Assembly (NCBI RefSeq): GCF_000004075.3
Contig: NC_026655.2
Span: 14,431,489-14,495,488, forward strand
Direction: 5' to 3'
DNA from: Cucumis sativus
Lineage: Eukaryota; Streptophyta; Magnoliopsida; Cucurbitales; Cucurbitaceae
DNA length: 64,000 nt
Shown here: piece after piece, positions 50,521 through 62,261 of the stretch
How positions within the stretch are numbered: the first letter of the stretch is position 1
Layout of the letters: each line of letters opens with the position of its first letter
Program-made: the position numbers and the translations under genes
The notes under the pieces: model-generated
What the model was told of the DNA's origin: nothing
What the model saw: only the letters and a program-made list of their open reading frames with translations
The model's database searches: none

Positions 50521-50955
50521 TCGAAAGTTGAGATATAATTTAGTTCATATATATTTTTAGGATATATAACTACTAGTTTATTCTGTTAGTAAAAAAAACG
50601 TATTAATATTTTTCTAAAATATAAAAAAGTGTAAGACAGTGTTACAAAATGAAAAACTCAATCATTAATTTTGAAATGTATTAAAAGGAAGGATTAAACC
50701 TCCAACCATAAAATTGATAGTAAAAATAGTAGGTTAGAAGCTCCCCATCTACATTTATAGATATATTATCTTAATTGATTTTGGATTATATAATTAATGT
50801 TTTAATTGAAATAGTATAAAAGGATTCTGTGATTGTGTGTAGCCAAATATGGAGATGGACGTTGGCGAAGATGTAGAAACTAACAACGATTGATTGTAAT
50901 TAAAATTTAGAGCATCTAAATTCATCTATGTATATATAAAATCATTAGTACATGA
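50213..50955. other. Spacer after CACTA relic
   Basis: It starts with purine-rich sequence (50213-50430), then an (AT)n run at 50485-50518, then ordinary AT-rich sequence. 'tatatataaa' at 50931-50940 sits 16-25 bp before the tRNA, where plant tRNA genes often carry a TATA-like element. Confidence 0.5.
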
Positions 50956-51027
50956 GCCATCTTAGCTCAGTGGTAGAGCGCGTGGCTTTTAACCACGTGG
51001 TCGTGGGTTCGATCCCCACAGATGGCG
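50956..51027 (+). tRNA. tRNA-Lys (anticodon UUU)
   Basis: The 72-nt cloverleaf has acceptor stem GCCATCT/AGATGGC, a D arm GCTC-AGTGGTA-GAGC (box A), anticodon stem CGTGG/CCACG with loop CTTTTAA giving anticodon TTT, variable TGGTC, T arm GTGGG-TTCGATC-CCCAC (box B) and discriminator G. All stems pair fully. There is no encoded CCA, as expected for a nuclear gene. No T4 terminator is seen within about 50 nt downstream, which is unusual but tolerated. Confidence 0.97.
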
Positions 51028-51497
51028 TTATATATTATCCCTAATACCTCCTAAATATATATGTTACTTTAAATCTTTTATCATAAATTCAAATACTTGG
51101 TATAATTATATATTAGAAGTTTATCAATTATGTATCACATGGATTGAACTTGTTTTTCTTTTGTTAAAGTAAAAATCACATTAAAGAATTTGCAAAGTAG
51201 TAAGTATGAGGTTAAAATAAAAATTAAAAAATGAGTCTCAAATAAGAGTACAAATTGGATATATATTTCTCATTTATTTTCTAAAAGTTTTTAGTGGAAT
51301 ATGTGAAATTACAATGCTATTGTTTTGGGTATGGAATACTCCCCAGCAAAAAAGAAAAAGAAAATAGAGAGTATTGGGATCTTAAAATAATGGGAAGGAG
51401 AGGTAGTTGCAAAAATTAAACAAACCCCTCTCTATTGTAACTAAGTAAATCAAACATCATCTCTCTATCTCTCTATCTTTCTAAAAAAACTCATTAC
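51028..51497. other. Intergenic
   Basis: AT-rich spacer between the tRNA and the first MIR396 unit. No feature recognised. Confidence 0.6.
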
Positions 51498-51790
51498 CCA
51501 ACTGGTGGTGATGACGTGGACGTGTCAGTCAGCACTCTGAAATTCGAATTTTCATTATTATTATTTTGTTTTCTTTTTCCGCCCTCTCCCTCGAGAAACA
51601 AAATTATTAGTGGGCTATGGCCCACTTGGAGAGAGAAAAAAGTGAGGGCCCAGGCCCAACAATAGCCTAAATTTCGGCCCCACTAATTTCCACATAGTAA
51701 CATGTAATATAACCGCACATCATGTGACAATTCAATAATATCTTTCTCTATGTTATCCTCCAATCCAATATATATCCACCCCCCATACTC
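51498..51790 (+). promoter_or_regulatory. MIR396 unit 1 distal promoter
   Basis: Conserved with unit 2: 'tgacgtggacgtgtcag' (51512-51528, ACGTG cores), the inverted repeat GTGGGCTATGGCCCAC (51610-51625), and GGCCCCAC (51676-51683), which fits the TCP class I consensus GGNCCCAC. A TATA-like 'caatatatatcc' lies near 51765. TCP4 activating MIR396 in Arabidopsis is established knowledge; its use here is inference. Confidence 0.55.
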
Positions 51791-52294
51791 TTCTTCCCTC
51801 CCTATCAAATTTCTCATCCATTCTTTTATTATATGTATTTACCATTTTATTATTCATCACACATCATCTATCAATACTTCAAATTCAAACCTAAATGTTA
51901 TTACTTTACCATTTACCGATGCATTAACTCAAAATTATCAATATATACTAAAAGGGATTATTTAATTAATTTTAAATTTAGGATGAAAACTTTAATTTAA
52001 TTCAATAAGAAATCGAAGAAAAATAAAGAAAAAAAAGAAATGAGGGGTGGGAGCAGAGAACATAAACAAAAACAACCCATACCTTAAAATCCCATTAAAA
52101 TGAAAAGAGATCTTTATCACATGGCTGCATGTGAAGGCCAGCCAAGCTTATATGGTTAATTCTGAAAATTACCATTCATAATAAAATCTCCATTTTTACC
52201 TATATATATGTGTGTTTATTTATTTATTTAAAATTGTAGGCCACTAGTACACTACCCAGTATGCAGTCACAAGGGAAAGTTAAAAAGGGTTAGG

Positions 52295-52304
52295 TTATAT
52301 ATGG
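52295..52304 (+). promoter_or_regulatory. Candidate proximal TATA box, MIR396 unit 1
   Basis: 'ttatatatgg' is conserved in both units just upstream of the hairpin and followed by 'agagtggtcc'. It could set a transcription start about 40 nt before the stem. The distal TATA-like site is the alternative. Confidence 0.35.
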
Positions 52305-52367
52305 TATGGTAGAGTGGTCCATTTCAATATGATCATTTCTCACATACCAAAAACTTTGTGTTTGTAA

Positions 52368-52505
52368 AGAACCTGGCCATGTTTTTCCACAGCTTTCTTG
52401 AACTTAAAATTTCTTTCATTCTCACAAACAAACTACAATCTCAATTCTAACAAAAACACTTTCAAGCTCAAGAAAGCTGTGGGAAATTATGACACTTTCA
52501 GGCTC
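52368..52505 (+). ncRNA. MIR396 precursor, unit 1 (b-type)
   Basis: The 5' arm at 52385-52405 begins TTCCACAGCTTTCTTGAAC and ends in TT, the miR396b form. The 3' arm at 52466-52486 (GCTCAAGAAAGCTGTGGG...) is the classical miR396b star. The arms are separated by about 60 nt, and the stem extends outward through CCTG/CAGG. By established knowledge miR396 directs cleavage of GRF (growth-regulating factor) mRNAs and so limits cell proliferation in leaves. The pairing is near-perfect, so a functional precursor is very likely. Confidence 0.96.
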
Positions 52506-52821
52506 TCTTCAATTTCTTCTCAATTCCTTCCCTTCCAGGTACATTCTAATTTTAATTTTCTCCCCTGTTTACATCTCTTCTTCATTTTCTTCACTATCAA
52601 ATTAAGGAAGGAAATTGTGGAATAAGTATTCAACTTCAACTCCAGTTTATTTATTGTTGTTATTATTTTGTAACATTTGTTTAATTAGGTACTCCAACAG
52701 GTTTGAAGCATGCAAATGCATGGGTAATGAAGGGTGAGTGAGTGAATTTGTGCTGAGTTTGAGAATTTTAAAATTGAGATTCATTCATTCAATAATTTTA
52801 TTTTCTTTTGAAGAACAAAAA

Positions 52822-53215
52822 AGGGTGAAAAGGGAATTTAGTGTGCAGAGAAGATTCCCCCGCCCAACTTTTGTTTATTAATATCATCAATCATAATAAT
52901 ACTCATCTTCATGTAGGGTATACTGCTTCTGCCCCCCTCTCTCAGTTCTGCCACTCTCAACTTTTTTTTTTTCTTCTCTCTTTATCAAAAACATTACATA
53001 CATATATACATTTAAAAGTTGTTTAATTTAATTTTGGTCCCTTATATGCTCCTACATTTCTGTGAGAAAGGTCTAATTTTGTCACCATCTCACCCCCTTC
53101 CCCTTTTTTTAACCACTCTCTGTCTTTCTTCCCTTCTATACATATCTCTCTCTCTATCTTTTTTTAACCCTTTCACCATTTTTCACTCATCCTTATTCAA
53201 ATTAAATCAACCAAA
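52822..53215 (+). other. Block conserved downstream of MIR396 unit 1
   Basis: This region, starting 'gggtgaaaagggaattta' and passing through 'catcttcatgtagggta', 'tatgctcctacatttctgtg' and a C/T-rich tract, is closely matched at 56888-57250. The open frames inside are C/T-tract artefacts. It probably belongs to the 3' part of the primary transcript. Confidence 0.5.
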
Positions 53216-55375
53216 AATTGGCTTTTATTCATTTACTGCATCCTAATTTTCTTCCAAACCCAAGAATATACATATATATATATATTCATGATATTTTCAA
53301 TAAATAGTTTCATTTGGTTCGATTTGGTTGGTTTGAATCTTGAATCTAAACGAGACATTTAGAGTGGGGGAGAGAAATGTGATATGAATATATTGATAAT
53401 TGGCAAAGCTCCCACTGCATCAATAAAGGGGTCTCAATTGGAGAATCATATTTTTCTTTTTCTTTTACTAATTTATTTATTTACTTACATCTATTACCAT
53501 ATATGTCCCAAACTTTATACATTTATTTTGGAAATTTTATTTCAATTTGGAAGAAGAAAACTAATGGGTTTTCATGGGTGATTTTAAGCTTATTTTTAAA
53601 TAGAATTAAGTGAAATTTGTTATAAGCAAGTTTAAATTGATTTAATTCTTAGTTATTTATTTTAATCAATATCAAATTTTTTGAGGTATAAATTGAATTT
53701 TCTCTCTCTTCATTTTCTTTTTCACTTATGCTCTCCTCCTTTTCGCATAATTTTTTAAAACTTCAATTTTGTCTTTGGCTTTGCTTCAAACAACGACTCC
53801 CCCTTCCCCCTCTCAATGTAATGATGTGTGAGTACTTGATTTTGATACAATAAATTTTGTTTGATGTACTTATATGTAAATATCATGGGTTGAATTATGT
53901 TATTCGGTCATATATATGAGTATACACTAATTTTGAAACTTCCTCAATGGTGTACTTTTGACTCTTACACAAAATGATAGTGTGGCTTTGATATAAATCA
54001 CATTGAGTCAGTTTTTTTTCTTTCTTCCTTTTATTTGAGTAAGGTACAAATGAAATCAGTGGGGAAGCCATAAATAAATTTCGTATGGGAGGGACACGAT
54101 GTAATAGAAGAGAATGTAAATAATAATAATAAAGATTCATAAAGTTGTTATACGTAGCATATGAGTTTTCATGTCGGTTTAATAAAAAGATATGATTATG
54201 AGGTTGACATTAAGGATTTGGTTGTAATGGTCTACGAATATGATATTGAAAAAGAATTATTGATGTTTTTCTTTTAAAATATTTTGCACATTGATTTAGA
54301 GTTAACTCTACATATTATTAATCATACAATTAAAAAGATTGATGAGATTTTTAAACAATGGAGAAAAATTGAATTCGAGACTTTTTGATCCTTACGTATG
54401 GTGCTTGTTAAACCAAGTTCGAGAAAATAAATTGATAAAAAATTGAAACCTAGGTATGATATGTATATCCCAACCGAAAACAAAATGTTATATACAATTT
54501 TAACTCTAAAATTAGTTAAAATAAACATATATTAAGCTATACAAATGTGAAAAAGCAGGTAAAACAATACTTTTTCAATAGAATGTTGAGTTAATATTTA
54601 AGTTGGAAAATATATTTATGATTAAAAAAATATATATCAATTTAAATCTTTTAATATTTCTTGATAAATTAATAAAATTTTTAGAATTTAAATGGACACG
54701 TAATTGTATAATTTGATATTTGTTAGAATAAATTTATGAGATGCTTCTTATTGTTTTTCTGCTGAAATATTACTTAAAGTTTTATATTAAAAATGCAAAA
54801 AGAAAAAGAAAACGAGAAGTTGAGGCATTGGCCAGATGAATGAAATACCTTTTGGATAACCTAACAAGGGTTTTTGAAGTGAATTAGAGAATGTGTGAGA
54901 TAGATAAACCATTAAAAAAACCACATACTCAATTTTTTTCTATTTTTCTTTTTACCATATTCACTAAATGACATGCATTTACTTGGTCGAGTTAAAAAAG
55001 GTAATACAGAAGTATAGTTATGAACCAACCAATCATATATGAGATATGAGAATTTGATATAAGAAAAAAAATAATACTCCACAAAACTTAAACTTAACTA
55101 GTGGGTGAGTGATCCATTCACTTAATGTTTTAAGGTAAGTAATAGCTTGATAAATGAGGTTATATTATGTATAAGAATATTATATTAAAAAAACAAGTTA
55201 AGTAAAGTAAAGGTGAGTTAGTTGATTAATAAATTGACTAAAAGAACAAAAGAGAGAGATTAAAAGTAGGCTGAATTGAGGTAATTAAAGGGAAAGCCTT
55301 TTGTTATTAATCCAAATACCTTAAACCCTAAGCTAAACCATATTATTAATTGATAAATAGTAGTAATTGTAACCA
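53216..55375. other. Tail of MIR396 unit 1, no gene
   Basis: AT-rich sequence. The stretch 54060-54835 has no counterpart in unit 2 and may be an insertion, but I see no terminal repeats or coding sequence. No protein gene is recognised. Confidence 0.5.
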
Positions 55376-55380
55376 ATACC

Positions 55381-55690
55381 CCAACTGGTGGTGATGACGT
55401 GGACGTGTCAGTTCCGACTCCAAACCCGAATTTTTATTAATATTTTTGGTTTCCTTTTCCGCTCTCTCCCCTCTCGAAATTTAAAATATAAAATCAAATG
55501 GGTGAAATTATTAGTGGGCTATGGCCCACTTAGAGAGAGAAGTAAGGCCCCAGGCCCAACAATAGACACTTTTAAGGGCCCACAAATTTGCACATCCTAA
55601 CAATATAATATCGCACATCATGTGACAATAATATAATATCTTTCTCTATGTTATCCTCCAACCACTCCAATATATCCCCCATACTCTCTG
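55381..55690 (+). promoter_or_regulatory. MIR396 unit 2 distal promoter
   Basis: It retains 'tgacgtggacgtgtcag' (55395-55411), GTGGGCTATGGCCCAC (55514-55529) and, at the position of the unit 1 TCP-like site, GGGCCCAC (55576-55583), which fits the class II consensus GTGGNCCC on the other strand. The conserved 'ctttctctatgttatcctcc' follows at about 55640. Confidence 0.55.
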
Positions 55691-56151
55691 TTTCTTTTCT
55701 CAATTATTCTCAATTTTAAACATAAACACATACGAGAGAATTAAAATGTTATAGTATAAGACTAAAATTTAATTTATAATTAAAATTCTAACATTATTCT
55801 TTTTATATGGCTGTGTGTGTGTGTGGGACCAGATCACAAACAAGAAGAGAATAACCCATACCTTAAAAATCCCATTAAAATGAAAAGCGGATGTTCATCC
55901 CATGGCTACATGTGAGGGCCAGCCAAGTTCATACGGTTAATTCTTAAATTACACATCTCATATCATAACCTATTCATCATTTTTTACCCTCTCATACCTT
56001 CATGAATCATTATTATTATGGGTTTTTTATCTTCTTTTTGGAGTTCAAAATTAATACCCCACCGCGCACTCACAAGGGAAAGTAAAAAATTAAAAAAAAT
56101 AAAGAAGAAGAAGAAGAAGAAGAAGAAGAAAAGGTTGATGGAGGGAGAGGG

Positions 56152-56161
56152 TTATATATGG
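56152..56161 (+). promoter_or_regulatory. Candidate proximal TATA box, MIR396 unit 2
   Basis: 'ttatatatgg' followed by 'tagagtggtcc', the counterpart of 52295-52304. A (GAA)n run lies just upstream (about 56104-56131). Confidence 0.35.
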
Positions 56162-56344
56162 TAGAGTGGTCCTTTGGAAAACTAGGAATAAGCAGGAGGC
56201 AGCAGGCAGTGGGCAGCATAGTCATTTCATTTCTTTCGTTTCGTTTATGAGTTCCCCAAAATTTATGTTGTGTGAAGATCTGGGAGAATTGGAGGTGCTG
56301 CTACTGCTGCTGCTGTTGCTGTTTGTAAAATTTGTTGCAAAAGG

Positions 56345-56490
56345 GAACCTGGCCATGTTCTTCCACAGCTTTCTTGAACTTCTTCCCCATTCACCACCAA
56401 ATTACAATTATCTCAAATTGTAATTTTTCAACATACTTTGAAGCTCAAGATAGCTGTGGGAAATCATGTCACTTTCAGGCTCTTCTTCCT
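56345..56490 (+). ncRNA. MIR396 precursor, unit 2 (b-type)
   Basis: The 5' arm at 56361-56381 is identical to the mature sequence of unit 1 (TTCCACAGCTTTCTTGAAC plus TT). The 3' arm at 56443-56463 reads GCTCAAGATAGCTGTGGG..., one base different from the unit 1 star (A to T), which adds an internal mismatch to the duplex. The outer stem 'aacctggccatgtt' pairs with 'catgtcactttcagg' as in unit 1. It is probably functional; the mismatch might alter strand choice or dicing. Confidence 0.94.
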
Positions 56491-56887
56491 TCACCATTAA
56501 CTTACCTAATTTCCTTCCTCCAGGTATATACATATTACAATTTTTTGACTTATTTCTTCTCCCAATTTTCCTTCATTTATTCATTTACAATTCCTCCTTC
56601 ATTTTCTGTTTACTTCTTCACTGTAAAGGAAGGAAATTGAGGAATAATTATTCAATTTCAACTACAATTTAATTAGATACTGCAACACGTTTGAAGCATG
56701 CATGGGGTTAGATGAATTTTAATATATATCTAATTAATTAATTAATTAATATTAAAAATGGGGAATTTCTTAAAATTCTGTAAAGGGAAAATTAAAGGCG
56801 AGAATGAGTGAATTTGTGTTGTTGAGTTTGAGAATTTTTAGATTGAGATTCATTCCTTCAATAATTTTTTTTTTTTTTTTTGAAAAA

Positions 56888-57250
56888 AAGGGTGAAAAGG
56901 GAATTTACTCTGCACAGAAGATTCCCCAACTTTTGTTTAATATCATCAATCATAATACTCATCTTCATGTAGAGTAGACTGCTTCTGCCCTCTCCCAGTT
57001 CTGCCACTCCCACTTTTTTTTTTTTTTTTAAATTAATTATATATATCTATATAATTATTCACTTTAATTTTGGTACCTTATATGCTCCTACATTTCTGTG
57101 AAAAAGGTCTAATTTTGTCACCATCTGACTCTCTTCCCTTTTTTTTAACCATTCTCTGTCTTTCTTCCCTTCTATACACCTCTCTCTCTCTATTCTTTTT
57201 TACCCACCTTTCACCATTTTTACACTCATCATTATTGAAATTAAATCAAT
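56888..57250 (+). other. Block conserved downstream of MIR396 unit 2
   Basis: Counterpart of 52822-53215, including 'gggtgaaaagggaattta', 'catcttcatgtaga' and 'tatgctcctacatttctgtg'. No protein product is credible. Confidence 0.5.
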
Positions 57251-58400
57251 AAAAAGAATTGGCCGGTTTTAATTAGTTTCATACTCATCCAATTTAATTA
57301 ACTTAGTGTATTCTAACTTTCTTCTATTTTAATTGTATTGTTTAGGCTAGGTCAGGTTATGTATAGGCTCTACTTTTGTCTGTCTCTACCCTACCTTTCT
57401 TCCAACACAGAATTATATTCATACCCATTTTTTTTAACGATGAGTTCAATTAGGTTCCAGAATTCTATGGTAAGTAGAGGTTTGAAAAGTGTTTGTGAAA
57501 GGTTTGGATGGATACTGATAACTGGAGACATTTAAACAAACCAGTAAGTAAGCAAGCGGCTCGGAAGGGGTCAAAATCTAGACAGTCATATTTTATTTCT
57601 TCTTTCCTTTAATTATTTTATTTACATTTGTTACTGTATATCCCAAACTTTGCATTTATTTTGGAAATTCTATTAGAATTTGGTATTTCTGTACTCCTAC
57701 AAAACTATAAGCACTGTTTCACCTCTCTTAAATATTCTTCATTTTTATTTAAAAATAAAATCAATTTTGTCCTCTAAATTTCTGACTGTTTTAATAAATC
57801 AAAATTGTATCCATATAAACCCTAAAATGTTGTCATAAATGAATGAGTTGAGAAGATTTTATCTTGCGAGAGATAATGAATTCAAATGTTGTACTATCTA
57901 TGTATTGTTTTTCATCCACAAATATTCCTCCTATTTTTCTTTAATTACTTAGAATGAATTTTGTGGTATATCGTTTTTTCTCTACAATAATTTTGGTAGA
58001 ATTTTGGAAGAATATATAATCATTTTATGGGTTGATCTTTGAGTTTCCTTTCAAATGCAATTAAGTGAAATTAGTTATAAATTAGCTACCCTAAAATCTA
58101 AATTGATTTAATTGTCAAAATTTAGGTATATGTTGAAATATGCAATTTGGTCATATGAGAGTATACACTAATTTTGAATCTTCTCAATACTACTTTTTGG
58201 AGTATATAAGACAAAATGACAAAATGGCTTTATTATAAATCATACTGGGTGGATTTCTTTATTTTTATTTTTTTCCTTTTACTTGAGTAAGGTACAAATG
58301 AAATATCTTTTGGGTAACCTAATAAAGGTTTCTGAACTAAAGTAGAGAATGTATGAGATAGATAACAATGAAAAAACACACACACACACACACATTCCCA

Positions 58401-61169
58401 TATATGATGATATTCAAATTATATTTGACCTATTAAATAATATTTTAAATATATAAATAATAAAACTGTGGACTGAAATATGTATATGTTTTTTTAATAA
58501 TTCAAATTTGAGTAAGGAAGAATAAAAGGTTTATTGTTACAAAATGACAAAAGCAGACAGGGAATTGTGCATTAACATCGAGGAAGTTGTGCTCTAATTA
58601 CACCATTATTTTAATTAATTACTTTCGCTAATCTCAATTTTCGAATTTCTAATCTCACAAAGCACAAGAAATTTTCACCCTTTTTCCCATCAAAACCCAA
58701 AAGACAAACAAATAATCCAAACCCTCCTTTTGACTTTGATCTTACAAAATTAGACAAAGAAAAAAAAAACAATCCCCTTTTTACTCAACATAACCATGTT
58801 TAAATACCACAAAAACAAATCTATAAAATAAATAAACAAAAAATATCAATTTATTGAGACCATTAATTAATAATTATCTCAAAACTAAAATGGTATCAAT
58901 GTAGACCCTACTTCTATAAGTATATCCGTTTATATCAATTTAAACTTACAACTTTTAGAGTGTATTCAAATATAATAAAACATAATAAAGGACTGATATT
59001 TGTCCAATAAATAAATAAATGTAATTACGTTTCCTAGATTAAAGGTTTTAAAGAACAACAGAGAGAAAGGTTTTCGAATATGAACAATATATAAAGTGTA
59101 ACAACGAATCATAGATCATGGATTTAAAATCTTTATGTTTGCATAATTGGATTACAAACTGTTAATATACTATTATATTGTATAAGTAACGGGAATTTAT
59201 AAAAAAAAACAACATGTAATGAAGAACAATAATCAAATTATGGTAGATGTAAGTGAATGTTTCATCATGATTGTTAATATAAAAATGAGAGTTGGATCTA
59301 TGACCTGTAAAAGATGAATTAAACAAATGGGTATGGGGATATATTAATTACAAGGATTGGAACCCTCCCTGTAACATAATTAAAATAGAAATTATTTTTT
59401 AATATAAATTGTTATGACTTTAAAGAAAATAAAATAAAAAAGAAAAGAGTTTTAAATTTTATAGTGTAAATATTTGTAGTGTATATTCAGAAGCTTTTCG
59501 TGATCAAATTTGGTGTGGTGCCAGGGATGCTTCACGGGATACTTGAGACTTAATTTTGGACTTTTTTAATATTTTGATGTTTGTAATTGTGACTTTTTAC
59601 TCACTTTATCATTGATTTTCTTTTATTTATCGTGGATGTAAATATTTTACAAATATTATTTGTTTTTTTATATCTTATAGCAAAAATTTCGCAGTAAGAT
59701 ATAATTATAAAAAACTTAATTAACTCCATTTTAACCACAAAATGGTTTATATTCTTAAATTAATTCTATAAATAAAAACAAGTAATTTTTTCAAAGCATT
59801 CAACCAAAGTTTTGTTTCCAAGACTTCCGTCCATTGGTTTTTGAAAATACTTCAAAATTTTATTTTTGGACAAAACAAATAGAGATATCAATGTGCGAAA
59901 TTAGGGTTTCACAAAACCTAATTTTTATTATTTAATTAAACATTTGGATCATTAGCGAGTTTCAAAAACAAAAACTTCTTTTCTTTTTTTTTTGTTTCCA
60001 AAAGTATTTTAACACATTCCTAAAATAATAATAAAGAACAAAACAAAGAAATCCAGTGTTTATAGGGTTAATTAAGCTCAATTTAAAGAAAAAACAGTAA
60101 AAGACCAAGGGGCTATCATGGAGCCTCAAGTTTTTTTTTTTTTTTTTGGGAGGACAATAGAAGCCTCTTAATACTTAAGATCTCATATATTTTATTTGTA
60201 TATTTCTTCATTTACTTCCAATTCTCTTGGTTTTTAATTTTAATTTCCAATCATCTATTGAAAAAAAAAAGGTAAAACATAGTTCCAAAATTGATGAAAA
60301 TTATGTTTTATTGTTTTGAAAATTGAAACTCATGGAAACTATACATTATAGCCCTTTTGTTTTCAAATTTTGTTATAGGATCTTGACAAGTAGACCTTAA
60401 ATCCATGCGACGGTTACGAAAAGGGACAAAGAAACCTTATATTCATACCTACTGCTTCAAATTATGATGTATAAATTTTATTAAAGGAGCCTTAAACTTC
60501 AAAAAATATTGCATAACAGGAAAGGAAGTAAATTAAACAATATTAATCAAAAACAAGAAATGACGATTAAACCATTCTCAATACACCAACACAACAATAC
60601 TTAATGCATGTTTTCATTTTATTTGAAGCAAATTACTTTTCTTAAAAAAACCTTTTAATCTACTATTGTAAAGTACAAATTTACTCTACTAAATCTTTAA
60701 ACTTCAAAAAGTACACAAAAAAAGTTCCTATAAACTTTTAAAATATCTACTAATAGATTCATGAGATCCTAATCTATTAGACTCTAATATTTAAGAATTT
60801 ATGGCCAAAAAGAAAAGAAAAAAACAAACCCTCTTCAGATCTCACCAAATAATAAGATGATAAATTGAGAGCTTAGTGATTTCTTAGAAACTTTTTTCTA
60901 ATATGAAGATCAACTTAACCTAGGAACGTAAGTGAAAGATCAAAGGACATTTTTTTTTTCTTTTATCCGATAAGCATACCAAAACAAATCTGAGAGGTAC
61001 GGTAAGAGTAGGTAGTTCAAATTCTCATACCACGGAAAGAATGAAAAGAGGAACACATGTACAGTGATGAACTTGAGCATATGATATAAAACCATGTATA
61101 TAATATAGCTTGAATGACCTTGATATATATACACATGTAAACAAAAATAATTTTATTATAAAAAGCTAA
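58401..61169. other. Intergenic, AT-rich
   Basis: No gene found. An (AC)n tract lies at about 58376-58394, a T-tract at 60130-60147 and another near 60949. This stretch separates two parts of the unit 2 tail, so some or all of it may be an insertion, though I see no terminal repeats. Confidence 0.5.
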
Positions 61170-61380
61170 AGTTAGTTCATTAATGATTCAGTAAAAGAAC
61201 AAAAGAGAGACAAATTAAAAGTGAATGTGATAGGTGAAGATGACAAATGAAAAAAAAAAAGAAAAGAAAAGAAAAGGAAGTGTTTGTATGGCCTGAATTG
61301 ATGGAGTTTGAAGCTAAAAAGAGCCAATTAAAGGCCTTCTGTTATGTGGTCCAAATACCTTAAACCTAGCATTCAATACA
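61170..61380 (+). repeat. Third copy of the MIR396-unit tail
   Basis: 'aaaagaacaaaagagaga', 'gcctgaattgatgg', 'ggtccaaataccttaaacc' and neighbouring phrases match 55215-55350 at the end of unit 1. It marks the far boundary of the duplicated block. Confidence 0.7.
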
Positions 61381-62261
61381 ATAGGAATAATTTCATATTT
61401 CACATTTACTATGCTGCACAGAATAATCATCCTTCCCCCTCTCTTTAATAATTCAATTCAATTCAACCCACAGAGATCTCAAAATTTCACAAATTCACCC
61501 CCCAGAAAAAAAACTCAACTTCGTCATCCATTTAATTAATTTAACAAAATTAGAAAACCATAAAGTAAATAAAATAAAACCTCGATGGAATCTATGGCTG
61601 CAGTGAACCATATGAAACTGTTGGTTTATCTACGGGCACAGTAAAAGTACAGATCCATATAACCTTTTGAAAGCAACTAATTTAATTATAATACATATAC
61701 ATTCATATATATATATATATATAATCATAATAATAATAATTAATAATCATCATCATCATGGAAAGGCATATATATAGCTTTAAAGCCGTTTTCACAGAAA
61801 CTTGTTTTTGCCTGCTATGGAACCTACACATGGGGTCACAGTAAAAATAAAAAAACCCCCCAAAAAAAGTAGAATAAAAAAAAACAAAAAAAGGTGATTT
61901 CAATCCATTCATTCATTCAACATATACTTCCTTATATCAATGGAGAAAAAAATAGGTATTGATTAAAATTCCAATAAATCAAAAGAGGAATAATAATCAT
62001 CATGATGTTATAAAAGAACAGAGAAATCGAAAGATAAGGCTTTAAAAGCAATTACAGACCTTACAAAATTTCCGATGGCAATGATAAACCTCTAAATTTA
62101 CCGTATATGAAAAAGGAAACAAAAATTGCAATTACAGATTAAGGAAAAGGGAGAATTATTCAATCGCATAATTAAAATTGAAGGAGATTATAGAAATATG
62201 TACCAATTTCAGCAGCGATTGAAGAATTCAATTGTAGATTTATGGAATTCATTTGACTCTG
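61381..62261. other. Spacer, downstream of the minus-strand MIR396
   Basis: AT-rich. (AT)n at about 61708-61722. No gene recognised. It may contain the 3' part of the primary transcript on the minus strand. Confidence 0.45.

Larger units (their letters stand above)
51498..55375 (+). repeat. MIR396 tandem unit 1 (about 3.9 kb)
   Basis: The unit starts with 'cccaactggtggtgatgacg', which recurs at the start of unit 2 (55380). Colinear matches continue through promoter, hairpin, downstream C/T-rich block, 'gagtatacactaattttga' (53929 against 58160) and 'gataacctaacaagg' (54856 against 58315). Relative to unit 2 it carries about 760 bp extra at roughly 54060-54835. The tail 55200-55350 matches sequence at 61170-61380, so the repeat boundary lies just before 55380. 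Confidence 0.85.
55380..58400 (+). repeat. MIR396 tandem unit 2
   Basis: A colinear copy of unit 1 with substitutions and small indels throughout (roughly four of five bases matching by eye in the better stretches). Its tail is interrupted after about 58,390; the remaining tail sequence appears at 61170-61380. Confidence 0.85.

Noticed and set aside
50200..50600. Right end of the second CACTA element
   Set aside because: No 'cttgtagtg' or close variant is present, so I report the end as not found.
56166..56640. Open frames of 68-102 codons across MIR396 unit 2
   Set aside because: They run through the hairpin and simple repeats; the same region in unit 1 has no equivalent frame, so they are not conserved.
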